Shown piece after piece: positions 29,738 through 42,965 of a stretch of DNA of 64,000 bases. Numbering within the stretch: the stretch's first letter is position 1; every line of letters starts with the position of its first letter. Source of the stretch: Massilia sp. Se16.2.3 (GTDB taxonomy: Bacteria > Pseudomonadota > Gammaproteobacteria > Burkholderiales > Burkholderiaceae_D); NCBI RefSeq assembly GCF_014171595.1, contig NZ_CP050451.1, forward strand, positions 4,154,001 to 4,218,000. Direction: 5' to 3'. The position numbers and the translations under genes were made by a program. The notes below the pieces were generated by a model, which saw nothing but the letters and a program-made list of their open reading frames with translations, did not search any database and had not been told where the DNA came from.

Positions 29738-29795
29738 CTTATTGTTTTCCTTGTAAAAATCGTGCAAAAGCGAACGCAGGCAGCGCGCGCGTGGC

Positions 29796-29840
29796 GGGCC
29801 GCCCTTTCGCGGGCCGCCCTTTCGCGGGCCGCCTGTTCTC
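29796..29840. repeat. 15-bp tandem repeat, about 2.6 copies, between fabH and fabD
   Basis: The unit gggccgccctttcgc occurs at 29796-29810 and exactly again at 29811-29825; a third copy at 29826-29840 matches for the first eight bases and then diverges. It occupies most of the 113-bp spacer and is the kind of tract that varies by slippage. Confidence 0.8.
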
Positions 29841-29851
29841 CGGTCCGCAAC

Positions 29852-30832
29852 TTACATGCGGGCGAGCACTGCGCCCCAGGTGAAGCCACCGCCGACGCCT
29901 TCCATCAGGATGTTGTCGCCTGCTTTGATACGGCCATCGCGCACGGCAAGGTCGAGCGCCAGCGGAATCGAGGCGGCCGAGGTGTTGCCATGCTCGTCGA
30001 CGGTGACGACCATGCGTTCAATCGGCAGGCCCAGCTTCTTGGCCGTGCTCTTCATGATGCGGATGTTCGCCTGGTGCGGGATCAGCCAGTCGACGTCGGC
30101 GGCCTGCAGGCGGGCGGCGTCGAGTACCTCGGCGGCCACTTCCTCGAGCACATGGACTGCGAGCTTGAACACGGCCTGGCCATCCATGTGCAGGAAACCG
30201 CTGTTGGCCGCGCCCTGGATGCCAGGCGGAATCGACAGGATGTCGGCATGGGCGCCATCGGCATGCAGGCGGGTGGCCAGCACGCCCGGCTCTTCCGAGG
30301 CACTCATCACCACGGCGCCGGCACCGTCGCCGAACAGCACGCAGGTGGTGCGGTCCTCGAAATTGAGGATGCGCGAGAACACTTCCGCGCCGATGACGAG
30401 CGCGTTGCGGTACATGCCGGCGCGGATGTAGGCGTCTGCCGTGGCGACCGCGTACACGAAGCCGCTGCACACGGCCTGCACGTCGAAGGCGGCGCACTTG
30501 TTCTCGATACCGAGTTTGCGCTGGACGACGCAGGCGGTGCTGGGGAAGCTGCCCTGGAAGTCAGGGGTGGAACTGGCGACAAGGATCAGGTCGATCTCGC
30601 CAGGCTGCTTGCCGGCCATCTCGAGCGCGCGGCGAGCAGCCTCGACGCCGAGGTCGGACGAATTCTGTCCGGCCGCGGCGTAGTGGCGCGCGGAAATGCC
30701 GCTGCGCGAGCTGATCCACTCGTCCGAGGTTTCGATGCCTTTTTCTGCCAGCTGCGCAGCCAGCTCGTCGTTGGTAATCCTGCGTTCCGGCAGGTAGCTG
30801 CCGGTGCCGATGATTTTGCTGTAGACAGTCAT
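29852..30832 (-). CDS. fabH: beta-ketoacyl-ACP synthase III
   Basis: FabH condenses acetyl-CoA with malonyl-ACP to start fatty-acid synthesis. The catalytic Cys lies in [13 protein letters not shown], the His in [12 protein letters not shown] and the Asn in [19 protein letters not shown] 30832 ([18 protein letters not shown]) follows GGAGACGC and gives 326 residues. It is 28 bp downstream of plsX. Confidence 0.96.
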   Translation of the reverse strand: MTVYSKIIGTGSYLPERRITNDELAAQLAEKGIETSDEWISSRSGISARHYAAAGQNSSDLGVEAARRALEMAGKQPGEIDLILVASSTPDFQGSFPSTACVVQRKLGIENKCAAFDVQAVCSGFVYAVATADAYIRAGMYRNALVIGAEVFSRILNFEDRTTCVLFGDGAGAVVMSASEEPGVLATRLHADGAHADILSIPPGIQGAANSGFLHMDGQAVFKLAVHVLEEVAAEVLDAARLQAADVDWLIPHQANIRIMKSTAKKLGLPIERMVVTVDEHGNTSAASIPLALDLAVRDGRIKAGDNILMEGVGGGFTWGAVLARM

Positions 30833-30860
30833 TGCGTCTCCACCCTTGGTCAAGCGTGAA

Positions 30861-31883
30861 TCAAACCTGGCGCTGTGCGTCAGGAGTCTCTGGCATGAGT
30901 TCGGCGATCATCGCCGACAGTTGCTCTTGTACATTGTATTTCGCCGCATCAAATGAACGTTTGATCGCCCACTCGAAGGCATACGCATTCGCGCCGCCGT
31001 GGCTCTTGAACACCAGGCCCTTCAGGCCCAGGAGACCGGCGCCGTTGTAGCGTTCCGGGTTCAGCTTCTTCAGTGCACCGCGGGCGATCAGCGCCCCCAG
31101 CATCGACAGCAGGCTGCTCTTGAACACCGACTTCATGTAGCGCGACAGGCCTTCGATGGCTTTCAGCGTGACGTTGCCGACGAAACCATCGCAGACGACG
31201 ACGTCCGCCGTGCCCTTGAAGATGTCGTTGCCTTCGACGTTGCCGTGGAAGTTCAGGGCGCCGCGTTCGTGGTCGGCGCGCAGCAGGCTTGCCGTGTTCT
31301 TCACGACCTCGTTGCCCTTGATCTCTTCCGTGCCGACATTGAGCAGGCCGATGCTGGGCTTGCGTCCTTCCATGGCCGCGAACAGGACCGAACCCATGAT
31401 CGCGAACTGGTGCAGGTGGTGCGGCTCGCAGTCGACGTTGGCGCCGAGGTCGAGCATGTAGGTCGGGCCGTTCTTCTGGTTCGGCAGGATCGAGCAGATG
31501 GCCGGGCGGTCGACGCCGGCCATGGTCTTCAGGACATAGCGCGATACGGCCATCAGGGCGCCCGTGTTGCCGGCCGAGACGCAAGCGGCGGCGCTGCCGT
31601 CCTTGACCAGCTCGACCGCAACGCGCATCGAGGAGTCCTTCTTGCGGCGCAGGGCCACTTCGACGGGGTCGTCCATGGCCACCACTTCCGAGGCGTGCTT
31701 GATGGACAAACGGGGATTGTTTTCCGCGTGATGTTTCTTGAGTTCCGCGCGCAGCGTGTCTTCGAGGCCGACAAGGATCAGCTCGGCTTCAGGCTGCTGC
31801 TTCAGGAAAGAGAGGGCTGCAGGAATCGTAACGGAAGGACCGTGGTCTCCGCCCATGCAGTCGATGGATATTTTAATTGTCAT
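30861..31883 (-). CDS. plsX: phosphate acyltransferase PlsX
   Basis: PlsX makes acyl-phosphate from acyl-ACP for phospholipid synthesis. The start [19 protein letters not shown] and later motifs [25 protein letters not shown] and [13 protein letters not shown] are diagnostic. It has 340 residues and sits in the usual rpmF-plsX-fabH order. Confidence 0.96.
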   Translation of the reverse strand: MTIKISIDCMGGDHGPSVTIPAALSFLKQQPEAELILVGLEDTLRAELKKHHAENNPRLSIKHASEVVAMDDPVEVALRRKKDSSMRVAVELVKDGSAAACVSAGNTGALMAVSRYVLKTMAGVDRPAICSILPNQKNGPTYMLDLGANVDCEPHHLHQFAIMGSVLFAAMEGRKPSIGLLNVGTEEIKGNEVVKNTASLLRADHERGALNFHGNVEGNDIFKGTADVVVCDGFVGNVTLKAIEGLSRYMKSVFKSSLLSMLGALIARGALKKLNPERYNGAGLLGLKGLVFKSHGGANAYAFEWAIKRSFDAAKYNVQEQLSAMIAELMPETPDAQRQV

Positions 31884-32010
31884 CTGGGGTAATACCGCGG
31901 CTCACGCAAGGCGGGCGGCTCGATGCATGCGCCCGATGGCGCCATGCCGGCTTGGAAAGGCAGCCGTGATGCTGCGCAAGAATGTGCAGCCGATAATAAC
32001 GAAACGGCGA

Positions 32011-32054
32011 AATAAAAAGCGGCGCCACGCACTCAACATACGTCGCACCGCTTT
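32011..32054 (-). terminator. probable terminator between rpmF and plsX
   Basis: On the minus strand AAAGCGG (32054-32048) pairs with CCGCTTT (32022-32016), followed by TTTTTATT. The loop is long (about 25 nt) but can form extra G/C pairs. It may partly separate rpmF from plsX-fab transcription. Confidence 0.45.
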
Positions 32055-32080
32055 CATGGTACAGAAAAACAAGACGGCGA

Positions 32081-32263
32081 TTACTCGTCGTTCTTGGTCT
32101 TCAGGACTTTGCGACCACGGTAGAAGCCGTTCGGGCTGATGTGGTGACGCAGGTGGGTTTCACCGGTGGTTGGCTCGACTGCCAGGTTAGGTGCAACCAG
32201 GAAATCGTGCGAACGGTGCATGCCGCGCTTCGATGGGGACTTCTTATTCTGCTGAACTGCCAT
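32081..32263 (-). CDS. rpmF: 50S ribosomal protein L32
   Basis: The 60-residue basic protein begins [19 protein letters not shown] and contains [14 protein letters not shown]. It lacks the zinc-binding Cys residues of some L32 forms, as is usual in betaproteobacteria. It lies between the DUF177 gene and plsX. Confidence 0.97.
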   Translation of the reverse strand: MAVQQNKKSPSKRGMHRSHDFLVAPNLAVEPTTGETHLRHHISPNGFYRGRKVLKTKNDE

Positions 32264-32447
32264 GATGACTCCTAATACTAAAGTTCTAAAATTCTAACAC
32301 ATTCGATTTGCAAACAACATGCGCATCGAGTATCCCACCGGCAATCTTACGACCGCCGACCTGTTTGAAACGCTGCCTTGACATACTCGACTGTGCACGC
32401 GTTTGACACGTTTCTGACGTACTGCTACTGCAAACTGCTGGAACTGC

Positions 32448-32945
32448 TTATTCGGATTTCAGGCTCTTCAAGCCCGCGAAGGGCGATACCTTTTCAGACT
32501 TCAGTGTGTCCAACAGCGTAGTGTCGGGACATTGCACATGTTTCGGTGCCTGCGGCAGGGCCAGCAGGGCTTCGTCCTCGAGCAGCTCGCGGATATCGGC
32601 AGCGTGGCTGCCGACGATCACGTCGATGCTTTCGTCGTCGAGGACCTCTTCCATGCCGTCCGCTTCCTCGTCGTCGCGTCCCAGCACCAGCTGGGTCGAC
32701 GAATCGATACGGTAATCGAACGGGGTCAGGCAACGCTGGCATACCAGCTGGACCGTACCTGCCACCGACAAGGTCATCGTCGGATAGCCTTGCGGGGTCG
32801 TGCCGCCGTCGATCGCCCAGGCGATCTCGCCGCTGGCATTGGCGCAATCGGCGGCGAGGCGGGTCATCTCGGCAACCGGGGTAGTCCCTTCGCGATGGCC
32901 GTTGTTACGGCAGAACTCAAAGGCGTCGATGACAAAAGCGCTCAT
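32448..32945 (-). CDS. DUF177 (YceD-type) protein
   Basis: The 165-residue protein has the DUF177 core with VCQRCLTPFDYRID and a strongly acidic middle (DDEEADGMEEVLDDESIDVI). It is nearly always next to rpmF. Plant and bacterial relatives are linked to 23S rRNA accumulation; its exact role here is unknown. Confidence 0.9.
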   Translation of the reverse strand: MSAFVIDAFEFCRNNGHREGTTPVAEMTRLAADCANASGEIAWAIDGGTTPQGYPTMTLSVAGTVQLVCQRCLTPFDYRIDSSTQLVLGRDDEEADGMEEVLDDESIDVIVGSHAADIRELLEDEALLALPQAPKHVQCPDTTLLDTLKSEKVSPFAGLKSLKSE

Positions 32946-33162
32946 TGCAGAAAACGTCCCCGGAAAACCTGCGATAATAACAGGGTTATCCCCACGCAGT
33001 CAAAGACTTGGCGCGTTTTTTTGGGAGTCGCGGCCGTGACTGTTGCAGTGTGGCGTTCGGCGTCGCCGGCGCTTGCCCGCATGTCATCGTATCCATCGGA
33101 TTTGCTTGCCGCGACGGGTTATTTATCTGTTTTGCTTATATATCTGCGCAACCGCGACCAAC

Positions 33163-33801
33163 ATGATACCAAGTTCCACCACGCCGCGCCTGATTCTCGC
33201 TTCGGGCTCCGCCTACCGCCGCGAACTGCTGGCGCGCCTGCGGCTGCCTTTCGAAGCGATCGCGCCCGACGTCGAGGAAACCCCGCTGCCCGGTGAAGCG
33301 CCTCAGGACACCGCCCTGCGCCTGGGCCAGGCCAAGGCGCAGGCGATTGCCGCACGCCACCCCGGTGCGCTGGTGATCGGGTCCGACCAGGTTGCCACGC
33401 TCGACGGCGAACAGATCGGCAAACCCGGCGACCACGCGCGCGCCCTGGTGCAACTGCAGAAGATGCGCGGGCGCGAAGTCGTGTTCCATACGGCGCTATG
33501 CCTGTGGGATGGTCGCGCGGCAAACCCGGCCGGGGCGCTTCAAATCGAGAACGTCCAGGTTTTCGTGCAGTTTCGCGACCTGCCCGATGCCGAGCTGGAC
33601 GCCTACCTGCGCATCGAGCAGCCCTACGATTGCGCCGGCAGCGCCAAGAACGAGGGGCTGGGCATTGCCCTCCTCGAACGCATCGCATCGAACGACCCCA
33701 CCGCCCTCACCGGCCTGCCCCTGATTGCCCTGACTGGCATGCTGCGCCGCGCCGGCGTGGCCTTCTTCGGCATTGACGAACGTCTGGCAAAACCGTCATA
33801 G
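33163..33801 (+). CDS. Maf/YceF-type nucleoside triphosphate pyrophosphatase
   Basis: Maf proteins hydrolyse non-canonical nucleotides. The signature LILASGSAYRRELLARL, VIGSDQVATLDGEQIGKP and the later DCAGSAKNEGLGIALLE identify the YceF subgroup, whose E. coli member prefers m7GTP. ATG 33163 was chosen because it directly precedes the conserved start. The gene is divergent from the DUF177 gene across a 217-bp promoter region. Confidence 0.92.
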   Translation: MIPSSTTPRLILASGSAYRRELLARLRLPFEAIAPDVEETPLPGEAPQDTALRLGQAKAQAIAARHPGALVIGSDQVATLDGEQIGKPGDHARALVQLQKMRGREVVFHTALCLWDGRAANPAGALQIENVQVFVQFRDLPDAELDAYLRIEQPYDCAGSAKNEGLGIALLERIASNDPTALTGLPLIALTGMLRRAGVAFFGIDERLAKPS

Positions 33802-33899
33802 CTGCGTTGCAGCTCCTCGCCGTACCGTCGTACTGTCTTCGTCGCTGCGCCTTGCTCTGACAGTTTTGTCAGGCGTTCCAAACCTTTTCTGATTACTCC

Positions 33900-34647
33900 A
33901 TGCCTGGCACTCTCTACCTGATTCCGAATACCCTTGGTCCCACCGACGCCGTCTCCGGCGCCCTCTCCCACGTCCTGCCCGGCCAGGTGCAGGCGATCAC
34001 CTCCCGGCTCGGCTATTTCGTGGCCGAGAACGCCAAGACGGCACGCGCCTTCCTGAAACTGGTCGCGATCGACCACCCACTGGCCAAGCCGCTGCAGGAA
34101 ATCCGCATCGCCGAACTGAATGTGAACACGCCGCCGGCCGCGCTCGCCGACTTGCTGGCGCCGCTGCTGGCGGGCGAAGATGGCGGCCTGGTGTCGGAGG
34201 CCGGCGTGCCCGGCGGTGGCCGACCCGGGCGCGGACCTGGTACGCCTGGCCCACCAGCACGGCGTGCCGGTGCGGCCGCTGGTCGGGCCGTCGTCCTTGC
34301 TGCTGGCCGTCATGGCAAGCGGCCTGAACGGCCAGAGCTTCGCCTTCAACGGCTACCTGCCGACGGATGCGGCGGCGCGCACCAAGCGCATTCGCGAGCT
34401 GGAAGCGCGCTCGCGCGGCGAAAAGCAGACGCAACTCTTGATCGAAACGCCGTATCGCAACGGCCAGATGCTCGAGGCCCTGGTCGCCAGCTGCCAGCCG
34501 GGCACGCTGGTGTGCGTGGCGACCGACCTGTCGCTGCCGAGCGAGACGGTGCGCACCCAGACGGCAGCCAAGTGGAAGGCACAGCTGGCAAGCGGCAAGA
34601 TGCCGGACTTTCACAAGAAGCCGACCGTGTTTTTGTTCCTGGCGTAA
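33900..34647 (+). CDS. RsmI-like SAM-dependent methyltransferase, frame interrupted
   Basis: This is a tetrapyrrole-methylase-fold SAM enzyme related to RsmI. It begins GTLYLIPNTLGP and has GGLVSEAGVP, DPGADLVRLAHQ and RPLVGPSSLLLAVMASGLNG. The frame breaks in the SAM-binding region near 34205-34211 (cccggcggtgg); removing one G gives AGVPAVADPGADLV, the expected continuous motif. The restored length is about 248 residues. It follows maf by ~100 bp, where a paralogue distinct from rsmI often sits. The target is not known; it is probably RNA. Confidence 0.88.
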
Positions 34648-34706
34648 GGTGTGGGGCTCTACCCAGGTGCCTGACCATCCCCGCCTATATTAGAACGCGT
34701 GCTCGG

Positions 34707-34768
34707 CTGCCGACAGCGGCGCCGCCTACGCGTTCGACTGCCGACAGCGGCGCCGCTTAGGCGTTCAA
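34707..34768. repeat. 31-bp tandem duplication
   Basis: A 31-bp unit beginning ctgccgacagcggcgccgc at 34707 is repeated at 34738 with only a few changes near its end. It lies in the gap between the convergent methyltransferase and EAL-HDOD genes. Confidence 0.75.
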
Positions 34769-34806
34769 GCAGCGGCTGCTCCGCCGTATCGCCCCAACGA
34801 CCGCAC

Positions 34807-36078
34807 TCAAGCCGCTTCGTGCACCAGCTCGCTCACCCAGTCGAAGGCAGCCAGTTCGATCTCGCGCACCTGCTTCGAGGTCAGGCCGAGCTTGCGCAGT
34901 TCGGCCGTGAACTGGCGGCCTGTGTCAGCCTTTTCCAGGCGTTCGACCACGTTGAGCATGGCGCCGAAGTCGCCCCCGCGTTCGAGCAGGGCGGCGCGCA
35001 CATCCGCAGTCAGCTCGACATTGTCGAGAATGTCGGCCATCGGCATCGAAAACAGCGCATCGGCCAGGGACATGATGCCGACCGTGAATGCGCGCTCGGC
35101 GGCGGCGATGTCGCCCGGGCGCACCTGCAGCGACATCAGTTCGAGCAGCTTGCCGCGCGTGGTGGCCAGCTGCAGCAGCGGCGAATTCAGTTCCACCGCG
35201 CTGCCGGGCATGGTGTAGAGCAGGATCTGCAGCCAGCGCTGCAATTGTTTGCGTCCCAGGCGCGCCAGCGCGTCGGCAATCGATTCGATCCGCTCCTCCG
35301 GCACCGTGGCACGGCTGTTGACCAGGCGTAGCAGGTTCAGGCTGATCAGGGCATCGCGCTTGACCGCGGTTTCGATGACGTTGTCGTCGGCGTCCGAGTT
35401 GACCAGCTCCAGCAGGCTCAGGATCACCAGCTCCGACGGCGTGATGCGGCGCCCGCTGAGGATCACCGGCCGCGCGAAATAGTAACCCTGGAAATATTCG
35501 AAGCCCAGCTCGAGGCAGCGGCGGAACTCCTCGACCGTCTCGACCTTTTCCGCCAGCAGCTTCTTGTTGGCGGCGAGCATGGAGGCGGCCAGCGGCGCCA
35601 GCGCATCCGGGGCGATGCCCTGCAAATCGATCTTGATGACGTCGACCAGGCCCAGCAGCTGGTCGACTTCCTCGCTGTGGTTCACCACATCGTCGAGCGC
35701 GAACTTGAAACCGAGCTCCTTGAGCTCGGCCACGCGGGCCAGCAACTGCTCGGTCGGCTTGACGGTTTCGAGGATTTCGAGGATAACTTTATGTGGAGGC
35801 AGGAAACGTACGAAATCGCTCATCAGGACGACATCGTCGACGTTCACGAATGCCAGCTTTTGACCGACCACCGTCTCCAAACCAAGCTGGGACGCGTGGG
35901 AAATGACGGCGGCGGTGGCCGCCGCGCCATCGGTCAGACGCGCGTCATCATGCTCGGCCGCGGCGCGAAACAGCAGTTCGAAGGCAACCAGATGCTGGTC
36001 GCGTCCAAGGATAGGCTGGCGCGCCAGGAAAAATTCGTCGGACGGCACGGTTGCTACCGCCCTTACTTCGGCATGCAT
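34807..36078 (-). CDS. EAL-HDOD signalling protein (YuxH type)
   Basis: The start MHAEVRAVATVPSDEFFLARQ follows an aggagc ribosome site; a longer GTG start is unlikely. Residues ~15-210 are an EAL-like domain whose active motif is degraded (FELLFR instead of EAL/EVL), though ALDDVVNHSEE and IKIDLQGI remain. Residues ~215-400 are an HDOD domain (ALISLNLLRLVNSRATVPEE). Such fusions usually lack c-di-GMP hydrolysis and act as signal transducers. No partner gene is adjacent, so the pathway is unknown. Confidence 0.88.
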   Translation of the reverse strand: MHAEVRAVATVPSDEFFLARQPILGRDQHLVAFELLFRAAAEHDDARLTDGAAATAAVISHASQLGLETVVGQKLAFVNVDDVVLMSDFVRFLPPHKVILEILETVKPTEQLLARVAELKELGFKFALDDVVNHSEEVDQLLGLVDVIKIDLQGIAPDALAPLAASMLAANKKLLAEKVETVEEFRRCLELGFEYFQGYYFARPVILSGRRITPSELVILSLLELVNSDADDNVIETAVKRDALISLNLLRLVNSRATVPEERIESIADALARLGRKQLQRWLQILLYTMPGSAVELNSPLLQLATTRGKLLELMSLQVRPGDIAAAERAFTVGIMSLADALFSMPMADILDNVELTADVRAALLERGGDFGAMLNVVERLEKADTGRQFTAELRKLGLTSKQVREIELAAFDWVSELVHEAA

Positions 36079-36565
36079 GAGAGCTCCTGAAAACAATTGC
36101 TGCGCAGCAGGCGCAGCAAGAGGCACGCGCGGCACGCGCACCTTTTCCGACTATACACCAAAACGCCAATCTTTACATTTTTACATCGAAACGGCACGCT
36201 TTCGCTTAGCGTCGCTGTTGCGCAAACGCGCCGCTATGGATGCAACGTCCAGCTGGCGCGCACGGTGGACAGCCGGCATGCGTCCGGATCGCGAAAGCTG
36301 GGAATCGACTGGAACAGGCTGGCCCTGACCCACGCTCGCTGCAGGCAGGTAACCAGGAGCCAGTAAAGGAGGGAAATTGCTGCGGCCCGCGGAAAGCGCA
36401 AAGCCGCGAGCGGCACAAAAAAAGCGGCGCATCCGGGGCGTGATCCGCTGTTGAACAACGGGAACCCATTCATGGGCCGCTGCCAGGAACGCAGGCCATG
36501 CAAGCCCGGGCCTGGCCGGCAGCGAGAAAGGCGGCAACCCGGGCAACAGGCTCCGCTTGAAAAGT
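36079..36565. other. intergenic region between rlmJ and the EAL-HDOD gene
   Basis: This 487-bp stretch contains the long 3' open extension of rlmJ's first frame, which I read as non-coding after the frame correction. It also holds the probable rlmJ terminator (36417-36449). An AT-rich stretch at 36140-36200 probably contains the EAL-HDOD promoter, but no clear -10/-35 pair was found. Confidence 0.4.
36417..36449 (-). terminator. possible terminator of rlmJ
   Basis: On the minus strand AGCGG (36449-36445) pairs with CCGCT (36427-36423), followed at once by a run of seven T. The stem is short but the T-run is strong. Confidence 0.4.
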
Positions 36566-37896
36566 TCAGCGTTTGCCGCGCGTGCCGCTACGTGCCTGGC
36601 CGCCTTCTGGACGCGCTGCCGGCCGTGCGGCGTCGCCGCGACTGCCACGATTGCCGCCATCGCGCGCTTGCTGGTCGGCATAGCGCGCGCGTGGCGCGGT
36701 TGGGGCGCGGGACGGATCGAAACGTTCATCCGGGCGGGCACCGCCTTCGCGGACGCGCGGCGCCGGTTTGGCATCGGGACGCGCCGCCCCTCCCCCCCGC
36801 TCGGGCGCGAAAAGCGCTTGGCACGCGCCGCGGTGCCGGCCTTGTCGGCACCGGCACCGTCCGGCCGTTTTGCCTCCGGCTCGGCACGTTGGGGTGCCGC
36901 CTGGCCCGGCAGGCGCAAGCTGCCCACGCCCGACAGCGGGCTGGCACGGCGCGCATTGCCGACCGGCTGGCGCGCACTGCCGCCGGCACCGACCCGTCCT
37001 GCCGCCGCGCCCGTCACCTGGGTGCCGCGCTCGATCAGGAAGCTCGCGCCGGCATCCTTGCCCAGCACTTTCACCAGGTAAGGCATGACTTCGCGCAGGA
37101 GCGGCTCGAGGGTGTAAGGCGGGTTGAGGATGAACATGCCGCTGCTGTGCAGGCCGAATCCGTCCGGGCCCGGCGTCGATACGGTCAGCGTGACGTGCAG
37201 CCACTCCTTGGCCGGCAGGCGTTTGAGCCTGTCGGCGAACTGGCGCGACTCCATGCGCTGCAGCACCGGATACCAGACGGCATAGATACCCGCCGGGAAG
37301 CGGCCGAGCGCTTCTTCCAGCGCGTCCTTGACCCTGCGGTAGTCGTCTTTCACCTCGTAGGGCGGGTCGATCAGCACCAGGGCGCGGCGCGAAGGCGGCG
37401 GCAGCAGGGCCTTCAGGCTCAGGAAACCGTCGCCGCGCTCGATCATGACGCGCCGGCCACGGCTGCGCTCGCCCTGCTCGGCCTTGTGCGCCTCGGCCTT
37501 GCGGAAGTTCTCCGCCAGAATCTTGCTGTCGGCCGGATGGAGCTCGAACAGGCGCAGGCGGTCGTCCGGCCGCGTCATCTGGTCGGCCACGTAGGGCGAG
37601 CCCGGGTAGTAGCGCATCTTGCCGCTGGGGTTCATCGCCTTGACCAGGTTGACGTACTCGGCCAGGGCCGGCGGCAGGTCGGTGCGGGTCCAGAGCGGAC
37701 CGATGCCGGTGTCGAACTCCGCGTTCTTGGTGGCGTAGGAACTGTCGAGCGCGTACACGCCGGCGCCCGAATGGGTGTCGATATAGGTGTAGGCGGTGTC
37801 CTTCTGATTCATGTACAGGTGCAGTTGCGCCTGGACGAAATGCTTGAGGACGTCGGCGTGATTGCCAGCGTGAAAGCCGTGGCGGTAGCTCAACAT
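36566..37896 (-). CDS. rlmJ: 23S rRNA (adenine2030-N6)-methyltransferase, with long Arg/Gly/Pro tail and frame break
   Basis: RlmJ methylates A2030 of 23S rRNA. The start MLSYRHGFHAGNHADVLKH and the N6-adenine motif VLIDPPYEVKDDYRRV identify it; the methyltransferase fold ends near residue 285 (SFLIERGTQVTG). The same frame stays open for ~285 codons more, but its later part does not look like protein. In the G-run on the minus strand (36791-36797) a one-base change switches to a frame ending at 36566. That gives a Gly/Arg/Asp-rich tail (RDGGNRGSRGDAARPAARPE). The corrected protein has about 443 residues, ~160 of them a disordered basic tail that E. coli RlmJ lacks. Confidence 0.88.
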
Positions 37897-38001
37897 AGGG
37901 GAATTCCAATCAAAGAGGTCAATGCGGCGGCCGCGCGAGGCGGCGCAATACCGTCATTATCCATCACAACCGCGCCATGCCGTAAATAATCGCGGCTGGA
38001 A

Positions 38002-38032
38002 AGAAAAAGCCGCGGCTCCGAGGCCGCGGCTT
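38002..38032 (-). terminator. intrinsic terminator of aceA
   Basis: AAGCCGCGGC (38007-38016) and GCCGCGGCTT (38023-38032) form a perfect 10-bp stem. On the minus strand it ends in TTTTTCTT. It lies about 60 bp after the aceA stop. Confidence 0.85.
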
Positions 38033-38090
38033 CTTTATTGCACGGCGCATCCGGCCAGGGCCGACGCGCCATGCCTCCCCTTCAAGGAAA

Positions 38091-39389
<1,299 letters not shown>

Positions 39390-39724
39390 TTGATTCTCCT
39401 GATAGTGAAAATGCTGAGTTGCTAAGTGAAATCCGTTAGACAAATCATAGCCCAGCTTGTGCAGAGCACAATTACTCTTATATAAGACATGAGAATATTT
39501 TTTTATTCTTATGTTTCAATGGCTTACCGCTTGTTTTTCATGATGCGCAATGAAATTTCTCAAAATGGGAATACCGCTGCCGACTTTTCTGCTGCGGCTT
39601 TTCATGAGATGGCAATGGTCTTTCACGATGTGAAATATTGAGCTGAGCAGCAGGCGCGAACGGCCGGCGCGGCCGTCGCCCCTGTCTTGAGGTCGGGCAT
39701 CGCCGCAGGCAGCGGTGCACCTGA
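39390..39724. other. aceA upstream region
   Basis: This 335-bp stretch separates the clpB terminator from aceA. It has no convincing gene. The aceA-proximal part is AT-rich (39470-39540) and holds the palindrome listed next; the rest shows nothing recognisable. Confidence 0.5.
39457..39471. promoter_or_regulatory. palindromic operator candidate upstream of aceA
   Basis: TTGTGCAGAGCACAA is a perfect palindrome with 6-bp arms around AGA, about 70 bp before the aceA start codon and next to AT-rich promoter-like sequence. The binding regulator is unknown. Confidence 0.45.
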
Positions 39725-39752
39725 CAAAAAAAGGGCGCATCGCTGCGCCCTT
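39725..39752 (-). terminator. intrinsic terminator of clpB
   Basis: AAGGGCGCA (39731-39739) and TGCGCCCTT (39744-39752) form a perfect stem with a 4-nt loop. On the minus strand it ends in a T-run of about seven. It lies 20 bp after the clpB stop. Confidence 0.9.
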
Positions 39753-39772
39753 CCCGTTGGCTTGATACCAGC

Positions 39773-42385
<2,613 letters not shown>

Positions 42386-42440
42386 TTCTGTTGCTCCCTA
42401 GAAGTATGGTGGGCGGACATTCGACGATGTCGCAGGCCCT

Positions 42441-42467
42441 TATCTAGGGAACAAAATTGGGGTCAAG
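42441..42467 (-). promoter_or_regulatory. possible heat-shock (sigma-32) promoter of clpB
   Basis: On the minus strand CTTGACC (42467-42461) and CCCTAGATA (42449-42441) are 11 bp apart, about 55 bp before the clpB ATG. This approximates the CTTGAAA / CCCCATnT pattern. The -10 part deviates, so the call is tentative. Confidence 0.4.
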
Positions 42468-42524
42468 GGAAACTTTTCAAGATCTCCGGCAAATCGGGAC
42501 GCGGGCCGGGCCGACGAGGGGTGC

Positions 42525-42965
42525 TTACAGCGCCGGCCAGCGCTGGACCAGACCGATCAGATGCACGATCCCGAAACCGAGGCAGATGAGGGAGCTCCAG
42601 ACGACGAACGGGGTCATCGGCTGTCCCATGGCGTGCATCGCCGGCGCGAAGGCGACCGCGCGCACCAGGTAGATGGCCGTGATCAGGACCGGGGCCGGGC
42701 GCAGCAGCGGCAAGGGCGGGATGGCGCCGGCGCCCGCGAGCGCATACGCCGACCAGGCGCCGAGCACGGCGGCGATGGCCAGCGTCACCGGGGCCGGCAT
42801 GATGCGTCCCCGGGCGGCTGCAGCGGCCATGTCTTCGCCGGCGCCAAAGAAGCGGTACCAGGCGGGTCCGCCGGCGATGATCGCCAGGTGCAGCAGGGCC
42901 GCGCAGGCGCTGAGCGCGGCGCCGGCCAGGAGATACATGTTGGGGGCTTGCGGCATCGAGTTCAT
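42525..42965 (-). CDS. four-helix hydrophobic membrane protein of unknown function
   Basis: The 146-residue protein has about four membrane segments (YLLAGAALSACAALLHLAII, PVTLAIAAVLGAWSAYALAG, LITAIYLVRAVAFAPAM, WSSLICLGFGIVHLIGLV). It is high-GC like the core and sits upstream of clpB on the same strand. The family is not recognised by eye. Confidence 0.7.
   Translation of the reverse strand: MNSMPQAPNMYLLAGAALSACAALLHLAIIAGGPAWYRFFGAGEDMAAAAARGRIMPAPVTLAIAAVLGAWSAYALAGAGAIPPLPLLRPAPVLITAIYLVRAVAFAPAMHAMGQPMTPFVVWSSLICLGFGIVHLIGLVQRWPAL

Noticed and set aside
36181..36565. Last ~130 codons of the long rlmJ frame as a C-terminal domain
   Set aside because: The G-run at 36791-36797 and the better Gly/Arg tail in another frame indicate a frame break; the far end overlaps a terminator-like hairpin.
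39516..39740. 74-codon minus-strand frame between aceA and clpB
   Set aside because: It overlaps the clpB terminator, has no ribosome site and contains no recognisable sequence.
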